Below are positions 27,480 to 36,264 of a stretch of 64,000 nucleotides of DNA, in pieces. The translations under genes and the position numbers were made by a program. Within the stretch, counting starts at the first letter, position 1. Each line of letters opens with the position of its first letter. A model generated the notes under the pieces. That model worked only from the letters and a program-made list of their open reading frames with translations. It had not been told where the DNA came from and searched no databases. The stretch comes from Gimesia fumaroli (GTDB taxonomy: Bacteria; Planctomycetota; Planctomycetia; Planctomycetales; Planctomycetaceae). Location of the stretch: positions 4,067,164-4,131,163 of the forward strand of contig NZ_CP037452.1 in NCBI RefSeq assembly GCF_007754425.1, in the 5' to 3' direction.

Positions 27480-30400
27480 CTAGTCATTTTCAGAAACACT
27501 GCTCAGGTATTTGTAATCTGCCCCACGAATCATACGAAACTGTGGGCTCAAGACAATTGTCTGGATTGCTGTCGAAATCCGATACTCATCTTGAGTCATT
27601 TTTTGTAACATCTCATTCAGCAGCGGCTCATCTGACAATTGGACTGACCGCCCCAGAGCATACCCCAGAAGACGGCGATGAAATGCTCTCAGAAAATCAT
27701 CACGCCGATCATTCAACAGGTAATGACGTAACCCTTCGAGACCACTGACCCTGGTACCATCAGGAAGTACTGCAGAAACATCAATTTCATGACCGCTGGA
27801 ATCTTTGCTTCTCAGTCGGCCAATACTGTCAAATTGCTCCAAAGTAAATCCGAAGGCATCAATCCGTTGATGACACTTCGCACAACCAGGATTCGAACTA
27901 TGCTGCTCAATCAGCTGCCGTTCCGTCAGACTCTTGGGAACTTCCTCAGGAAGTACTGGAACATCCTTGGGAGGTCGTGGGAGTTTCTCCCCCAATAGGA
28001 ACTCAGAAACCCAATTTCCGCGTAAAATCGGACTGGTCCGCGAGGCGCCTGATTGTTTTGAAAGTGTCGCTGCCATCGCAAGAATCCCACCACGCGACTG
28101 TTTCTTCACTCCTTCGATTCGCTCCCATTCCTTTTTCCGCCTCTTGCCAGGCAGACCATAGAACTCAGCCAGGGGACCATTCACAAAGGTGTAATCGGCA
28201 TCCAGAATTCCCACAACTGAACGATCCTGCTGAAACAGATCGGTAAAGAAGCGAATTACTTCCTCGTACATATCACTTCGCAACTCAGGAAATTTTGGAA
28301 AATGCCGCTGACTTTTTTCGTTGAACTGATCAAAGTCTCGAACGTGTAACCACTGACACCCAAATTCAATCGCCATGCGGCGCATCTTCGGATCTCGCAA
28401 CATTCGATTAATCTGGGCCTTTAGTACTTCAGGTTGATGAAGCTTATTCTGAGAAGCGAGACTCCGCAGTTCCGAATCGGGTAGCGATGACCAGAGAAAA
28501 TAGCTCAATCGCGATGCCAGTTCCCAGTCGCTGATCGGTGTTGGCTTCGTACCCTGCGAAACCTGTTCACTGCGATAAAGAAATGCTGGTGAAACCAGTA
28601 CGCGTGCCAGCAGCATGTGCACCGCTTCTTCGTGCGACAGATCCTGCTCCCGAAATTGAGTGTAAAGCGAGGATAATTGTTCCCGTTCCGCGGAAAGCAA
28701 ACAGCGTCTCCAAGCCTGCTCAGCAAAATCGAACACTGCTTTCACGTGCACGGGTTCCGTTTTTAACTGAAGCGATTTGAACTCGTTTGCACGCTGCATA
28801 ATCCCTTCACGCATCGGAGTAAATGCACTCGGGTCTGCATCCTGCGTTGCAAACTGCCACAATTGTTCATAGGCATCCACCTGAATCAGCGGGGAGCGAC
28901 TGACATAATGGAGATCATTCCACAGCTTATTCAGCTCGGCAATCTCGGATTCATTCAACATCAGTCGCTGTAAATGATCATCCTCTCGATAAAATAAAAT
29001 CAGTGTCACTACTTCATCAACGGGTACTATCTTTGTGTAGCACAACGCTGCCGGAAACAGCTGACGAAATTCCTCGAACTGTGCCAATACCTCTTGTTTG
29101 ATTTCACTGTTTTCCGAAACAAGGATTGGTGAAACAGGGACGACAGCACTCTCACCATCGGACCAGGTTGACTTGCGACCGTTCCGTTTAAACGAACCTG
29201 CAGTCAGATCTGTCAGCTGTTGTGGCTTTTCTTGCAATACTTTGAGCTGCACCGTGCCTTGGGGACTGGTTTTCGCATGAAGCCTACCCGTAACAACAAA
29301 TTCGTAGCCATCTACCAGATCAGCGGGAACAATCAGTTCCAAAACCCTGGGTGCCTGCACACAGATATCAGTAGACGGGATTGTTGCTCCCATCGGATGT
29401 TTCCCAAACAGAACCGGGTCCAACCCATATTGAGAACTTGAATCGGAATCGGGAACTGTTTTCGAATCTGTCAGCAGCTGTTTTCGAACCGCTGCAAAAA
29501 ACGGTCCGTTTAATGATGTCATCTGCTGGTAGAGTTTGGCATCGGGTGAATCAGGAAGTAAACCTCCCAGGCCGTTTGAGATAAGCGACTGCAATTGCTC
29601 AGCCAGTTGTTTCTTCATTTCAACATTGGGCGCAACCTGCCATCGGGCCAGCAAAGAACCTGCAGGAATCGTGGCTTCCGATTTACTATCATCGAGTTCA
29701 CCATAAAAATGCCAGACAGCCTGATTTCCCTGCTGATCAGCATGAGGATTGCCGTCAAGAATATTTGAAGACACGTCCTGAGCCAGATTCCATTTTCCTT
29801 TTTGATTGCTCTCAGAACTAATTGTTAAATCTATGGCTGTTAAATCACAGGAATGATTTCCATCGCGCGGCCCAATGCTAAGCGAAAGCAGATCTCCCTG
29901 TCGTACAACCAGCTTTTCAAACGGCCCCAGCACTGCTGCTTTCGCTGAATCAGCAGTTCCAGATGCAAGCAACTGTCTTGTTCCACCACGATGCAATATC
30001 AGGCGCCATGTCACACCATTTCCACACCCAATATGCGCCCGTTTCACATGCCCTGCCACCTTAACGGTATCTGTGACAGGGCTTTTCCAGCCTGCCACTA
30101 CACGCAATTCAGGTGTCGGGTGAACGGCAATACTGTGCGGCTGAACTTCTCCTGGAATACGGACGCTCTGATCGGAAGAGTTGGCAACAACGCTCAAAGC
30201 GTTATCGCCAACCCAGCCTTTGATGAAATCGTAGTTTTGGGCCTGCTCCATCTTTCTGGTGATATAGGAGTCAATAGAGGCTTCCTGTTGATGCATTCCT
30301 AGATACGAGAACCAGGCCCCCAGGACAACGCGATCAATTCCATATTTCCGTGCCAGGAGCTCAAGTTGACGTTCATTCGCAGTCTCGCCTGCTTCAACAG

Positions 30401-31745
30401 CAGCATTCAGACTTGCAGTCGCATTTTCCAGAATCCTGTCGCGGTTAGCTGAGAGTACAGAAACCACTTTTCTGATATCGCGCAGAGGCAGATCAGGTTG
30501 ACCGGGCGCAACAAATCGTGCATTTTCCCAGACAGCATAATCGTCTCTGTTTCCATCCCCGGCAGTGGACGATACAAGGTATAAAGTAAGATTTTTCTTC
30601 TCTTTACTTTCGGGTAGCTTAATTCGAAACTCCTGCCGCGTGGAAACCGGCTGTACGGGAACCTGCCAGGCAGTCGGACCATTTTTCTTACCAATATGGC
30701 CTACCGTAGTAAATCGCCAGAGTGCCTGCTGCCACTGGGCAATGTCAGCTGTAATTTCTGGTGCGTTTTCCGGCTTGGCGATTTTCCACCTGGTTCGAAT
30801 CCGATCAAGTACGCGTGAAGGAGTTTTATCATTAAGTGCATTCCAGAGCGTCTGTAAATATTTTTGATTTAAAGAATACTTGTGAGCGACTTCTGCAATC
30901 GTTTTCTTTCCTGACTGCAGTGTTAAACGCTCCAACAAAGTCACTCGTAAATATGCTTCGAGTGGCAGACGACCGCCACCATTTGTTTTGAATTGGATTC
31001 CCTGCAAATTGACCGCAGTGCCACCATTACTTTCCGTATAGCGCGCATAGAATTGACGAATCGCTGCCAGCTTCTCGTTCGTCCAGTCACGACGGGAAGT
31101 CTGACTGGAAAACTCAATGCCATCTGGCAGAAGCATTGCGTGTTTGGCAATCCCTTTTGCTGCTTCAAGGTATTTCTGAACTAATGACGGCGACATTACT
31201 AAAGAATTTCCCACATTTGTAAAGCCCTCGCCAGCGGCACTGTCCACTGGAAATTCTTTTGTCGGTTGCAGAGGAACACCAGTTAAATCCTGAATCGTGT
31301 AGGTATATTCGGCATTATTTAACCGCCGTAACACAACGGGCCCCGGATCCCCGGCGTTTGCTTTGGCTTCCGTATCTAGCAGGGACTGTACCCAACTGCG
31401 CAAAGAGTCTCGCTCTGCCTGCGTTGGTTGCAATTTTGCATCCTTCGGGGGCATTTCACGATCATCCAGCATCTCTACCACACGCTGCCAGGGAACGATA
31501 TCCTGACGGATCTGATTCACTGTATGAAATCGAGCCAGATCCAACTCTCCCTGCTTTTCAGATGTGCTGTGACATTGATTACAGTATTTTTTCAGGATTG
31601 TTTTTTGGCTGTTTTGATACTCAGCCTGCAAAGTCAGGTAACGTTTCTGAATGGTTGCAGGAGAGTCCTGAGCGGGTGCAGAAACGGCAGCTAAAATTAG
31701 TAATACGGGGATGAAAAAAAATCGTGAACCATATTTCATGAGCAT
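27480..31745 (-). CDS. DUF1592-family multi-domain cytochrome-like protein with a very large insertion
   Basis: This 1421-residue exported protein has a signal peptide (residues 1-26). The domain order is: cytochrome-type domain with CNQCH (55-59); DUF1587 (about 137-200; RRLNNAEYTYTIQDLTGVP); a long region (about 200-1030) without recognised family but with beta-rich, carbohydrate-binding-like stretches; DUF1595 (about 1040-1100; LARVLVSPAFLYRSE); DUF1592 (about 1110-1235; LASRLSYFLWSSLPDSELR); DUF1588 (about 1240-1340) with a second heme motif CAKCH (1288-1292); and DUF1585 to the end (RRLLGYALGRSVQLSDEPL). Relatives are usually 750-1000 residues. The start may be Met3 (31739). It heads the DUF1592-DUF1552-GntR operon under a promoter with an operator-like palindrome. 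Confidence 0.88.
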   Translation of the reverse strand: MLMKYGSRFFFIPVLLILAAVSAPAQDSPATIQKRYLTLQAEYQNSQKTILKKYCNQCHSTSEKQGELDLARFHTVNQIRQDIVPWQRVVEMLDDREMPPKDAKLQPTQAERDSLRSWVQSLLDTEAKANAGDPGPVVLRRLNNAEYTYTIQDLTGVPLQPTKEFPVDSAAGEGFTNVGNSLVMSPSLVQKYLEAAKGIAKHAMLLPDGIEFSSQTSRRDWTNEKLAAIRQFYARYTESNGGTAVNLQGIQFKTNGGGRLPLEAYLRVTLLERLTLQSGKKTIAEVAHKYSLNQKYLQTLWNALNDKTPSRVLDRIRTRWKIAKPENAPEITADIAQWQQALWRFTTVGHIGKKNGPTAWQVPVQPVSTRQEFRIKLPESKEKKNLTLYLVSSTAGDGNRDDYAVWENARFVAPGQPDLPLRDIRKVVSVLSANRDRILENATASLNAAVEAGETANERQLELLARKYGIDRVVLGAWFSYLGMHQQEASIDSYITRKMEQAQNYDFIKGWVGDNALSVVANSSDQSVRIPGEVQPHSIAVHPTPELRVVAGWKSPVTDTVKVAGHVKRAHIGCGNGVTWRLILHRGGTRQLLASGTADSAKAAVLGPFEKLVVRQGDLLSLSIGPRDGNHSCDLTAIDLTISSESNQKGKWNLAQDVSSNILDGNPHADQQGNQAVWHFYGELDDSKSEATIPAGSLLARWQVAPNVEMKKQLAEQLQSLISNGLGGLLPDSPDAKLYQQMTSLNGPFFAAVRKQLLTDSKTVPDSDSSSQYGLDPVLFGKHPMGATIPSTDICVQAPRVLELIVPADLVDGYEFVVTGRLHAKTSPQGTVQLKVLQEKPQQLTDLTAGSFKRNGRKSTWSDGESAVVPVSPILVSENSEIKQEVLAQFEEFRQLFPAALCYTKIVPVDEVVTLILFYREDDHLQRLMLNESEIAELNKLWNDLHYVSRSPLIQVDAYEQLWQFATQDADPSAFTPMREGIMQRANEFKSLQLKTEPVHVKAVFDFAEQAWRRCLLSAEREQLSSLYTQFREQDLSHEEAVHMLLARVLVSPAFLYRSEQVSQGTKPTPISDWELASRLSYFLWSSLPDSELRSLASQNKLHQPEVLKAQINRMLRDPKMRRMAIEFGCQWLHVRDFDQFNEKSQRHFPKFPELRSDMYEEVIRFFTDLFQQDRSVVGILDADYTFVNGPLAEFYGLPGKRRKKEWERIEGVKKQSRGGILAMAATLSKQSGASRTSPILRGNWVSEFLLGEKLPRPPKDVPVLPEEVPKSLTERQLIEQHSSNPGCAKCHQRIDAFGFTLEQFDSIGRLRSKDSSGHEIDVSAVLPDGTRVSGLEGLRHYLLNDRRDDFLRAFHRRLLGYALGRSVQLSDEPLLNEMLQKMTQDEYRISTAIQTIVLSPQFRMIRGADYKYLSSVSEND

Positions 31746-32100
31746 TATCGCCTGAGCTGTCGTTACCGGAACTCATCATATCAAGGGAATCTGATATTCT
31801 TACCCCACCCATAATGTCGACTGTCGACAGGCCTGTCAAGTCTCGAGAAAGAGTCTGTACAAATCAATCATTTATCCAGAAAAGACTATAACGACAGCAG
31901 CAAAGATGGAGATAGAGCTGGCTCGGCGTGATCAATACGACCATCAGTCGACCGGGAAGTTCAATGTTAAGCAGACAAGGAATTAAAGAAGAGACCTGCT
32001 GTGGTGCATCCCTAAGAAATGATGACAAATCTAAAACCAGATTTGACTGACTAGAATTCGAACTCATTTCTATTTTGAGCGAGAGAACCCGGTCAGATTC
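31746..32100. other. Intergenic region upstream of the DUF1592 operon
   Basis: 355 bases without a gene. It carries the promoter and palindromes at 31811-31839, and a further 8-base palindrome TCTCGAGA (31841-31848). Nothing was recognised from 31860 to 32100. Confidence 0.5.
31811..31839 (-). promoter_or_regulatory. Sigma-70 promoter with palindromic operator in its spacer
   Basis: On the minus strand TTGACA (plus 31834-31839) is followed after exactly 17 bases by CATTAT (plus 31811-31816). The spacer contains the perfect palindrome CTGTCGACAG (31821-31830). The overlapping perfect palindrome GACAGGCCTGTC (31826-31837) reaches into the -35 box. The hexamer GTCGAC occurs twice, 7 bases apart (31816-31821, 31823-31828). 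A repressor bound here would block RNA polymerase. The operon ends in a GntR/FCD regulator, the obvious candidate. Confidence 0.65.
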
Positions 32101-32538
32101 TCACTTACTTTTCAGTTCAAAATCAATTTGATTTGGACCGGCTTTTGTTACAGTTGCCTTCAGTGTAGAGCCTTCATTGTATTTTGCCGGTAACATCTCA
32201 GGACCAGCAACTTCCGCTCCTCCATCAGTTTTACTAATGCGAACTAAATGGTCACCCAACAGGGCTCCGGGGGTAGCATTGTCATACATCAACGTATATT
32301 TACCATTCTGGTCCGTGACCCCTGTCGAAGTGCGCGAGTTTGATTTTTCCTGCGATGACTGAGGATAAAAATCAATGATCGCATCTGCCAGGGGGGTTCC
32401 ATCGAGAGTCACATTTCCGGTCACCTCTGCCAGTTCCGGTAACTGCTTCTCATTTCCAGAGCACCCGAGTAAACAGAATAGTGAAATCAAGATGAGAAAA
32501 CGTGAGTAAAAAGGAAAACGTTTCATTTGAAAACACAT
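32101..32538 (-). CDS. Small lipoprotein with carboxypeptidase-regulatory-like domain
   Basis: This 145-residue protein has a lipobox ending in LLGCSG (cysteine near residue 26), so it should be exported and lipid-anchored. The mature part is one Ig-like carboxypeptidase-regulatory-like domain: GNVTLDGTPLADAIIDFYPQ, then TGVTDQNGKYTLMYDN and GDHLVRISKTD. Start codons at 32538 and 32526 are both possible; the first has a GAG-type ribosome site about 9 bases upstream. Such lipoproteins very commonly accompany DUF1559 proteins in planctomycetes, and one lies directly upstream here. The function of the pair is unknown; an envelope role is likely. Confidence 0.82.
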   Translation of the reverse strand: MCFQMKRFPFYSRFLILISLFCLLGCSGNEKQLPELAEVTGNVTLDGTPLADAIIDFYPQSSQEKSNSRTSTGVTDQNGKYTLMYDNATPGALLGDHLVRISKTDGGAEVAGPEMLPAKYNEGSTLKATVTKAGPNQIDFELKSK

Positions 32539-32570
32539 GAATTGAGCTCTTTCGATGTATGATTAAGCTA

Positions 32571-32604
32571 CCGAACGCACCACATAAAACCGGAGTGCGT
32601 TCGG
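32571..32604 (-). terminator. 10-bp GC-rich hairpin between DUF1559 and the lipoprotein gene
   Basis: CCGAACGCAC (32571-32580) and GTGCGTTCGG (32595-32604) are exact complements with a 14-base loop, starting 40 bases after the DUF1559 stop on the minus strand. No T-run follows (TAGCTTAATC), so it is more likely an mRNA processing or stability element or a partial terminator that sets the ratio of the two proteins. Confidence 0.5.
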
Positions 32605-32644
32605 CTGCATTGAATCTTTTGACCACAGTCTGTTTCCAGATAGC

Positions 32645-33598
32645 TTAAAACTCGGGCATCACTTCGCCACCCTTGATGGAGACGAGTGCCCGAATCACAG
32701 CAGTTCTGTCTACGTTTTCGCTTAAGAATCTGACACTGCCATCTCCGAGCAGCATATGACAACCGCCTTCATGATGACTTCCGGCGCCCCAGGCATAGGG
32801 TCGATCATATCCGGGATGATTTTTATTGATCCCATATGAATAAGGCAGAAGCACATTCGTGTGACGATACGAATTCCAGAATGGACCATAAGATGGACTG
32901 GTCAAGTAGAGAGATGCTTCAATAATCATCATGGTATTACTGGTTCCATCCTTAATGTCACCAATCCGAGCAGATCCATTGAAACCCAGTGTCCCTTTCA
33001 GGGAACTGTTATTTCCCCCATAAGTTGTAGTCAGGCTATATTCTGTCGTGTAGCCAGCACGACCATAGCTCGATTTTTGATAATTACCATACTTCGTAGG
33101 ATTAGGATCTGAAGGACAAAGAAAAACAGGATAATTATTTTTTGCCACCGTTAACTGACCTGGTCCAATAAATGTTGGCCCAACAGAACCACAATAACTA
33201 CCATCAGATCGAGCCACATGATCTGAAGACGACTGTGTAAAATCATACTGATTATACAATGGCGCTAAGTCGAGATAAGGCAGTAATAATTGATAGAACG
33301 TATGATTCAATAGTTGTGGAGACGTTCCCGCAGGAAGCCCAAGAGCACGTTCACAATAACAACTGCCAGGCGCAATTGCCGCTGGGGGAAAGACTCGATG
33401 CGCGTCGTGGTAATTGTGCAAAGCCAGCCCAATTTGTTTTAGATTATTCTTACAGGTACTTCGACGCGCCGCCTCTCTTGCCTGTTGCACTGCTGGTAAC
33501 AGCAATGCGATCAAAATAGCAATAATCGCGATCACGACTAAGAGTTCGATTAATGTGAATCCACGTTTTTTCTTCTGAGAAATTTTCCAATAATTCAT
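32645..33598 (-). CDS. DUF1559 domain protein with type IV pilin-like N-terminus
   Basis: This 317-residue protein has a prepilin cleavage and methylation motif [20 protein letters not shown] (about 13-32), followed by [20 protein letters not shown]. The DUF1559 (SBP_bac_10-like) body includes [20 protein letters not shown] and ends with the family marker [15 protein letters not shown]. Planctomycete genomes carry many copies; they are thought to be pseudopilin-like exported proteins, with unknown function. The gene is followed by a small lipoprotein gene of the usual partner type. The start has no clear ribosome site. The conserved N-terminal motif near residue 13 makes this start credible. 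Confidence 0.92.
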   Translation of the reverse strand: MNYWKISQKKKRGFTLIELLVVIAIIAILIALLLPAVQQAREAARRSTCKNNLKQIGLALHNYHDAHRVFPPAAIAPGSCYCERALGLPAGTSPQLLNHTFYQLLLPYLDLAPLYNQYDFTQSSSDHVARSDGSYCGSVGPTFIGPGQLTVAKNNYPVFLCPSDPNPTKYGNYQKSSYGRAGYTTEYSLTTTYGGNNSSLKGTLGFNGSARIGDIKDGTSNTMMIIEASLYLTSPSYGPFWNSYRHTNVLLPYSYGINKNHPGYDRPYAWGAGSHHEGGCHMLLGDGSVRFLSENVDRTAVIRALVSIKGGEVMPEF

Positions 33599-34203
33599 TC
33601 TTCAGTTCGCTTTCAATAAAATAATAAAAATGAGGGGAACAGATGGAAACGAAAATGAATACAGCGTCTCTCATCAATCTAGAAAAAGAAGCAGCCTGTT
33701 TTGGTTAAGAATGTCTGAATGAAAATGGCTATTGTCTATTATCGAAACTGTGATTTCAAAAGAGCTTCCCAGGCTCAATGAGAGAAAGGGACTCATCTGT
33801 TTAATGGAGTCTTTGCAGCTGATAGAGACAACGTTTGCTTCTGAGCAAAAAATGAACCAATCAATTATAAATTGGTCCTATTTTTCTTATCTGGCGCGGG
33901 CGCTCTGTAAATCGCCTCTTTTCAAGTGAAAAAAACCTTGATTGTGTTTTTCTTCCAGAAAGAACTGAGGCACTCCAATTCAGGAAGCCAGAGAATCAAA
34001 CACAGTCTGCTCAGAAATTGTGCATCGTGAGCAGAAGCGCTGCTAACACTCAATTTAAATGCTGAGATTACTATTTGAGTGGAATTTGAGAGAATACGGA
34101 CCAGTAGCTGGCAGAAGCAGTGCACAAAGGAACCAGGTTAAATCAGATGCAGGAATAGCATGCTGCTATAAAGGTCGATGCCCTTCTCTGGCAAACGAGA
34201 CTT
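33599..34203. other. 605-base gene-poor stretch between DUF1559 and the glycan locus
   Basis: No credible gene is seen; short open frames here lack ribosome sites and family features. It contains the second copy (34040-34055) of the 16-base word at 8628-8643, and a dyad ACCAAT/ATTGGT (33856-33861, 33871-33876) around an A+T-rich core. The DUF1559 promoter should lie near 33600-33750 but was not resolved. Confidence 0.45.
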
Positions 34204-35955
34204 TTAATTCAGTGCAGATTGTGCGGGGTCTGCTTGCCTGTGGATGACTTTATAAACGCGAAAATTCCCGCCTTTATAAATCTCTTGAAACGCGACGTTC
34301 ACGCCATAGTGCTGCTTGAGATAACCTTTGAGGACCCGATTTGAGACAGGATTGGAAATTAATAACAACCGATCCGTCTCATACAGATCCTGGTAAGGCG
34401 ATTTGATCTGGTACTCATTTTGCCGTCGATGAAAGATAGGAGTACTCTGGCGTCCTGTCAGCCACAGATATTTTAAGTCCCTGCTCTCCACTTGCGTATC
34501 AAGTGGAAGAAAACAGTCAATCGGAAAGGGTGCCCAGGCAAGAAAGACTTTGTCAGGCATCTCTTCTTGCAACTGTATCAGATCCTGTTTAAATTGATAA
34601 TTGATTCCCACGATCTTTTCGGACCATTGTTTCTGATTCCAGAACAAACAGCACGCCAAAAGAAACAATACGGGAATCCCCCACCGACGGAAAAGGCGCC
34701 TCTTTGATTGCCCCTGCTCATTATGCTCTGTAATTTCACAAGCAACAAAATAAATTGAAACAAAAAACGGAAAACTAACTAAGGGTATATAAATTCGCTC
34801 TGGTAATTTCAGATAAATCAAAAACGACAGCATTAGTAAAACGGTCCAGAACAGCATCCCGTTAATAGTACGGCGTTGCCAGGTATTATTATTCTGCTGC
34901 CGGACTACTATAACGGCTCCGATAAAACAGAACAAAAAAGTCAGATTCATGAATGCTGATTTTGCAGATACGATCCGAAAATTCATGACTTCAGGAAATT
35001 TCCAGAGAGTGAATTCGGTTCTTCGTGTTTTAAATTTCTGAATTCGTTCCAGGTTATATGTTTCCGGATCGAGATAAAACCATGATTTGAGCATCCAGAA
35101 ATCATAATTACTCCAACCGATTTCATCAAAGAGTGGTTTGGTCTGATCTGTATAGGGAACCTGCGCATAATTCACGAGTTCTGCGACAGCACCCGAATAG
35201 TTTTTGTAGTGCTGCCAGTCCTTGTCCTGCTGATAATACTGATGGTCATAGGCGGCACTTCCCAAAACAGCAACAACTGTCAGAAATGCCGGGGCCAGAT
35301 ACGAGTTAATTTTCACCTGGCGAAAAAGACGGAATGCCATTACAACCAGAAACGGTGCGCTGGCCAGGAGAAGTAACTGGACCGCTGGGAATCGAATCAG
35401 ACTGGATATGATCAAACACAACCCACCGCCCCATTTCAGCATACTGTGCGACTCTCTTCGCTTATCCAGAATCAGATTCGTTAGAATGAGGAATAGCCCA
35501 GACATTCCGAGCAAAAATGCAGTGGAAGTGAATTGAAGGTGAGTCAGAAAATAAATTCCTGCAACCAGATAAAATAACACAAAGTAGATCAGTGAAAACA
35601 ATGTCCGGTCTAACAGCAACAGGACGTAAAGTAAGAGCCAGTACGAGATAAAATGGATTGTTAATAAGTAGCCCCCGTACCAGGGAAGATCAGAATTCAT
35701 TTGATAGAGCTGTTTCAGGACCTGACCAATCAGCACATTGGTATAAATCAGATGCTCGTCGGGACCATCGACGGTGCCATAACCGGAAGCCACGAGCGCC
35801 ATTGCAGGATCATCATTCACATCATAAACGGGAGTGATGACAAGAAATGTCAGTAGAAACAGGCAGACGACAACAGCCAGTGCAAACGTTCCAGGTGAGG
35901 ACGTTTGCCATTTCCAGAGTAGGTTATTTCGTTCTGTTTCGGTGGCGTCTGACAT
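34204..35955 (-). CDS. Polytopic membrane protein, possibly a GT-C type glycosyltransferase
   Basis: This 583-residue protein has about eleven hydrophobic segments (the first at about 24-45). The loop after the first segment holds acidic residues (VYDVNDDPAMALVASGYG), and a soluble C-terminal tail follows (about 455-583). This layout, with acidic residues in the first outside loop, is typical of GT-C enzymes such as ArnT or PglB/PMT relatives, which use polyprenyl-phosphate sugars at the outer face of the membrane. I do not recognise a named family. It is transcribed divergently from the aminosugar cluster at 36265, which includes an ArnC-like transferase and an SMR-type candidate flippase, so a final transfer step is plausible but inferred. 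Alternatives are a polymerase or an uncharacterised membrane protein. Confidence 0.6.
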   Translation of the reverse strand: MSDATETERNNLLWKWQTSSPGTFALAVVVCLFLLTFLVITPVYDVNDDPAMALVASGYGTVDGPDEHLIYTNVLIGQVLKQLYQMNSDLPWYGGYLLTIHFISYWLLLYVLLLLDRTLFSLIYFVLFYLVAGIYFLTHLQFTSTAFLLGMSGLFLILTNLILDKRRESHSMLKWGGGLCLIISSLIRFPAVQLLLLASAPFLVVMAFRLFRQVKINSYLAPAFLTVVAVLGSAAYDHQYYQQDKDWQHYKNYSGAVAELVNYAQVPYTDQTKPLFDEIGWSNYDFWMLKSWFYLDPETYNLERIQKFKTRRTEFTLWKFPEVMNFRIVSAKSAFMNLTFLFCFIGAVIVVRQQNNNTWQRRTINGMLFWTVLLMLSFLIYLKLPERIYIPLVSFPFFVSIYFVACEITEHNEQGQSKRRLFRRWGIPVLFLLACCLFWNQKQWSEKIVGINYQFKQDLIQLQEEMPDKVFLAWAPFPIDCFLPLDTQVESRDLKYLWLTGRQSTPIFHRRQNEYQIKSPYQDLYETDRLLLISNPVSNRVLKGYLKQHYGVNVAFQEIYKGGNFRVYKVIHRQADPAQSALN

Positions 35956-36144
35956 CGTTTGAAGCGTCTCTACTTTTGAGTAAATCGAACTGACTGTGAT
36001 GGAATCTGATCGATTTATTGCAAAAGATGTTCCTACAGAGGAAATAAGGTTCTTGTTTCATCCGCTTAACAAACCCGGTGAATCCCACTAATCGAAAAGA
36101 GTCCTACCCTGATGCAGCAGATTGGCGTAATCAGTCTGCTATTC

Positions 36145-36160
36145 TGGCATCAGAGTTGCT
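36145..36160 (+). promoter_or_regulatory. Candidate sigma-54 promoter of the glycan cluster
   Basis: TGGCATCAGAGTTGCT matches the -24/-12 consensus (TGGCAC-N5-TTGCW), with the required 10 bases between GG and GC; only the sixth base (T for C) departs. Transcription would begin near 36171, leaving a leader of about 94 bases before the rffA ATG. An imperfect dyad AGCAG-ATT...AAT...CTGCT lies just upstream (36116-36140). Confidence 0.5.
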
Positions 36161-36183
36161 TCTTAGTAGCTTCTATCCCTAAG

Positions 36184-36220
36184 TCAGAGAAGAATATGCA
36201 GTAATAATACTGCACTCTGA
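36184..36220 (+). promoter_or_regulatory. Leader hairpin or operator before rffA
   Basis: TGCAGTA-ATAA-TACTGCA (36197-36214) is a perfect 7-bp dyad. It is extended by TCAGAG (36184-36189) and CTCTGA (36215-36220), across a 7-base bulge on the left side, to 13 paired bases. It falls in the predicted 5' leader of the glycan operon. It could be an RNA hairpin or a DNA-binding site. Confidence 0.45.
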
Positions 36221-36264
36221 GATTGTGCCTGTATAACAAATGTTAACAATTGGAAACACTATGT

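Noticed and set aside
30792-30802. GGTTCGAATCC resembling a tRNA T-arm
   Set aside because: It lies inside the DUF1592 coding sequence and no cloverleaf can be built around it.
33732-34125. Short open frames of 65 and 67 codons in the 605-base gap before the glycan locus
   Set aside because: No ribosome sites, no family motifs, and their composition looks like non-coding A+T-rich sequence.
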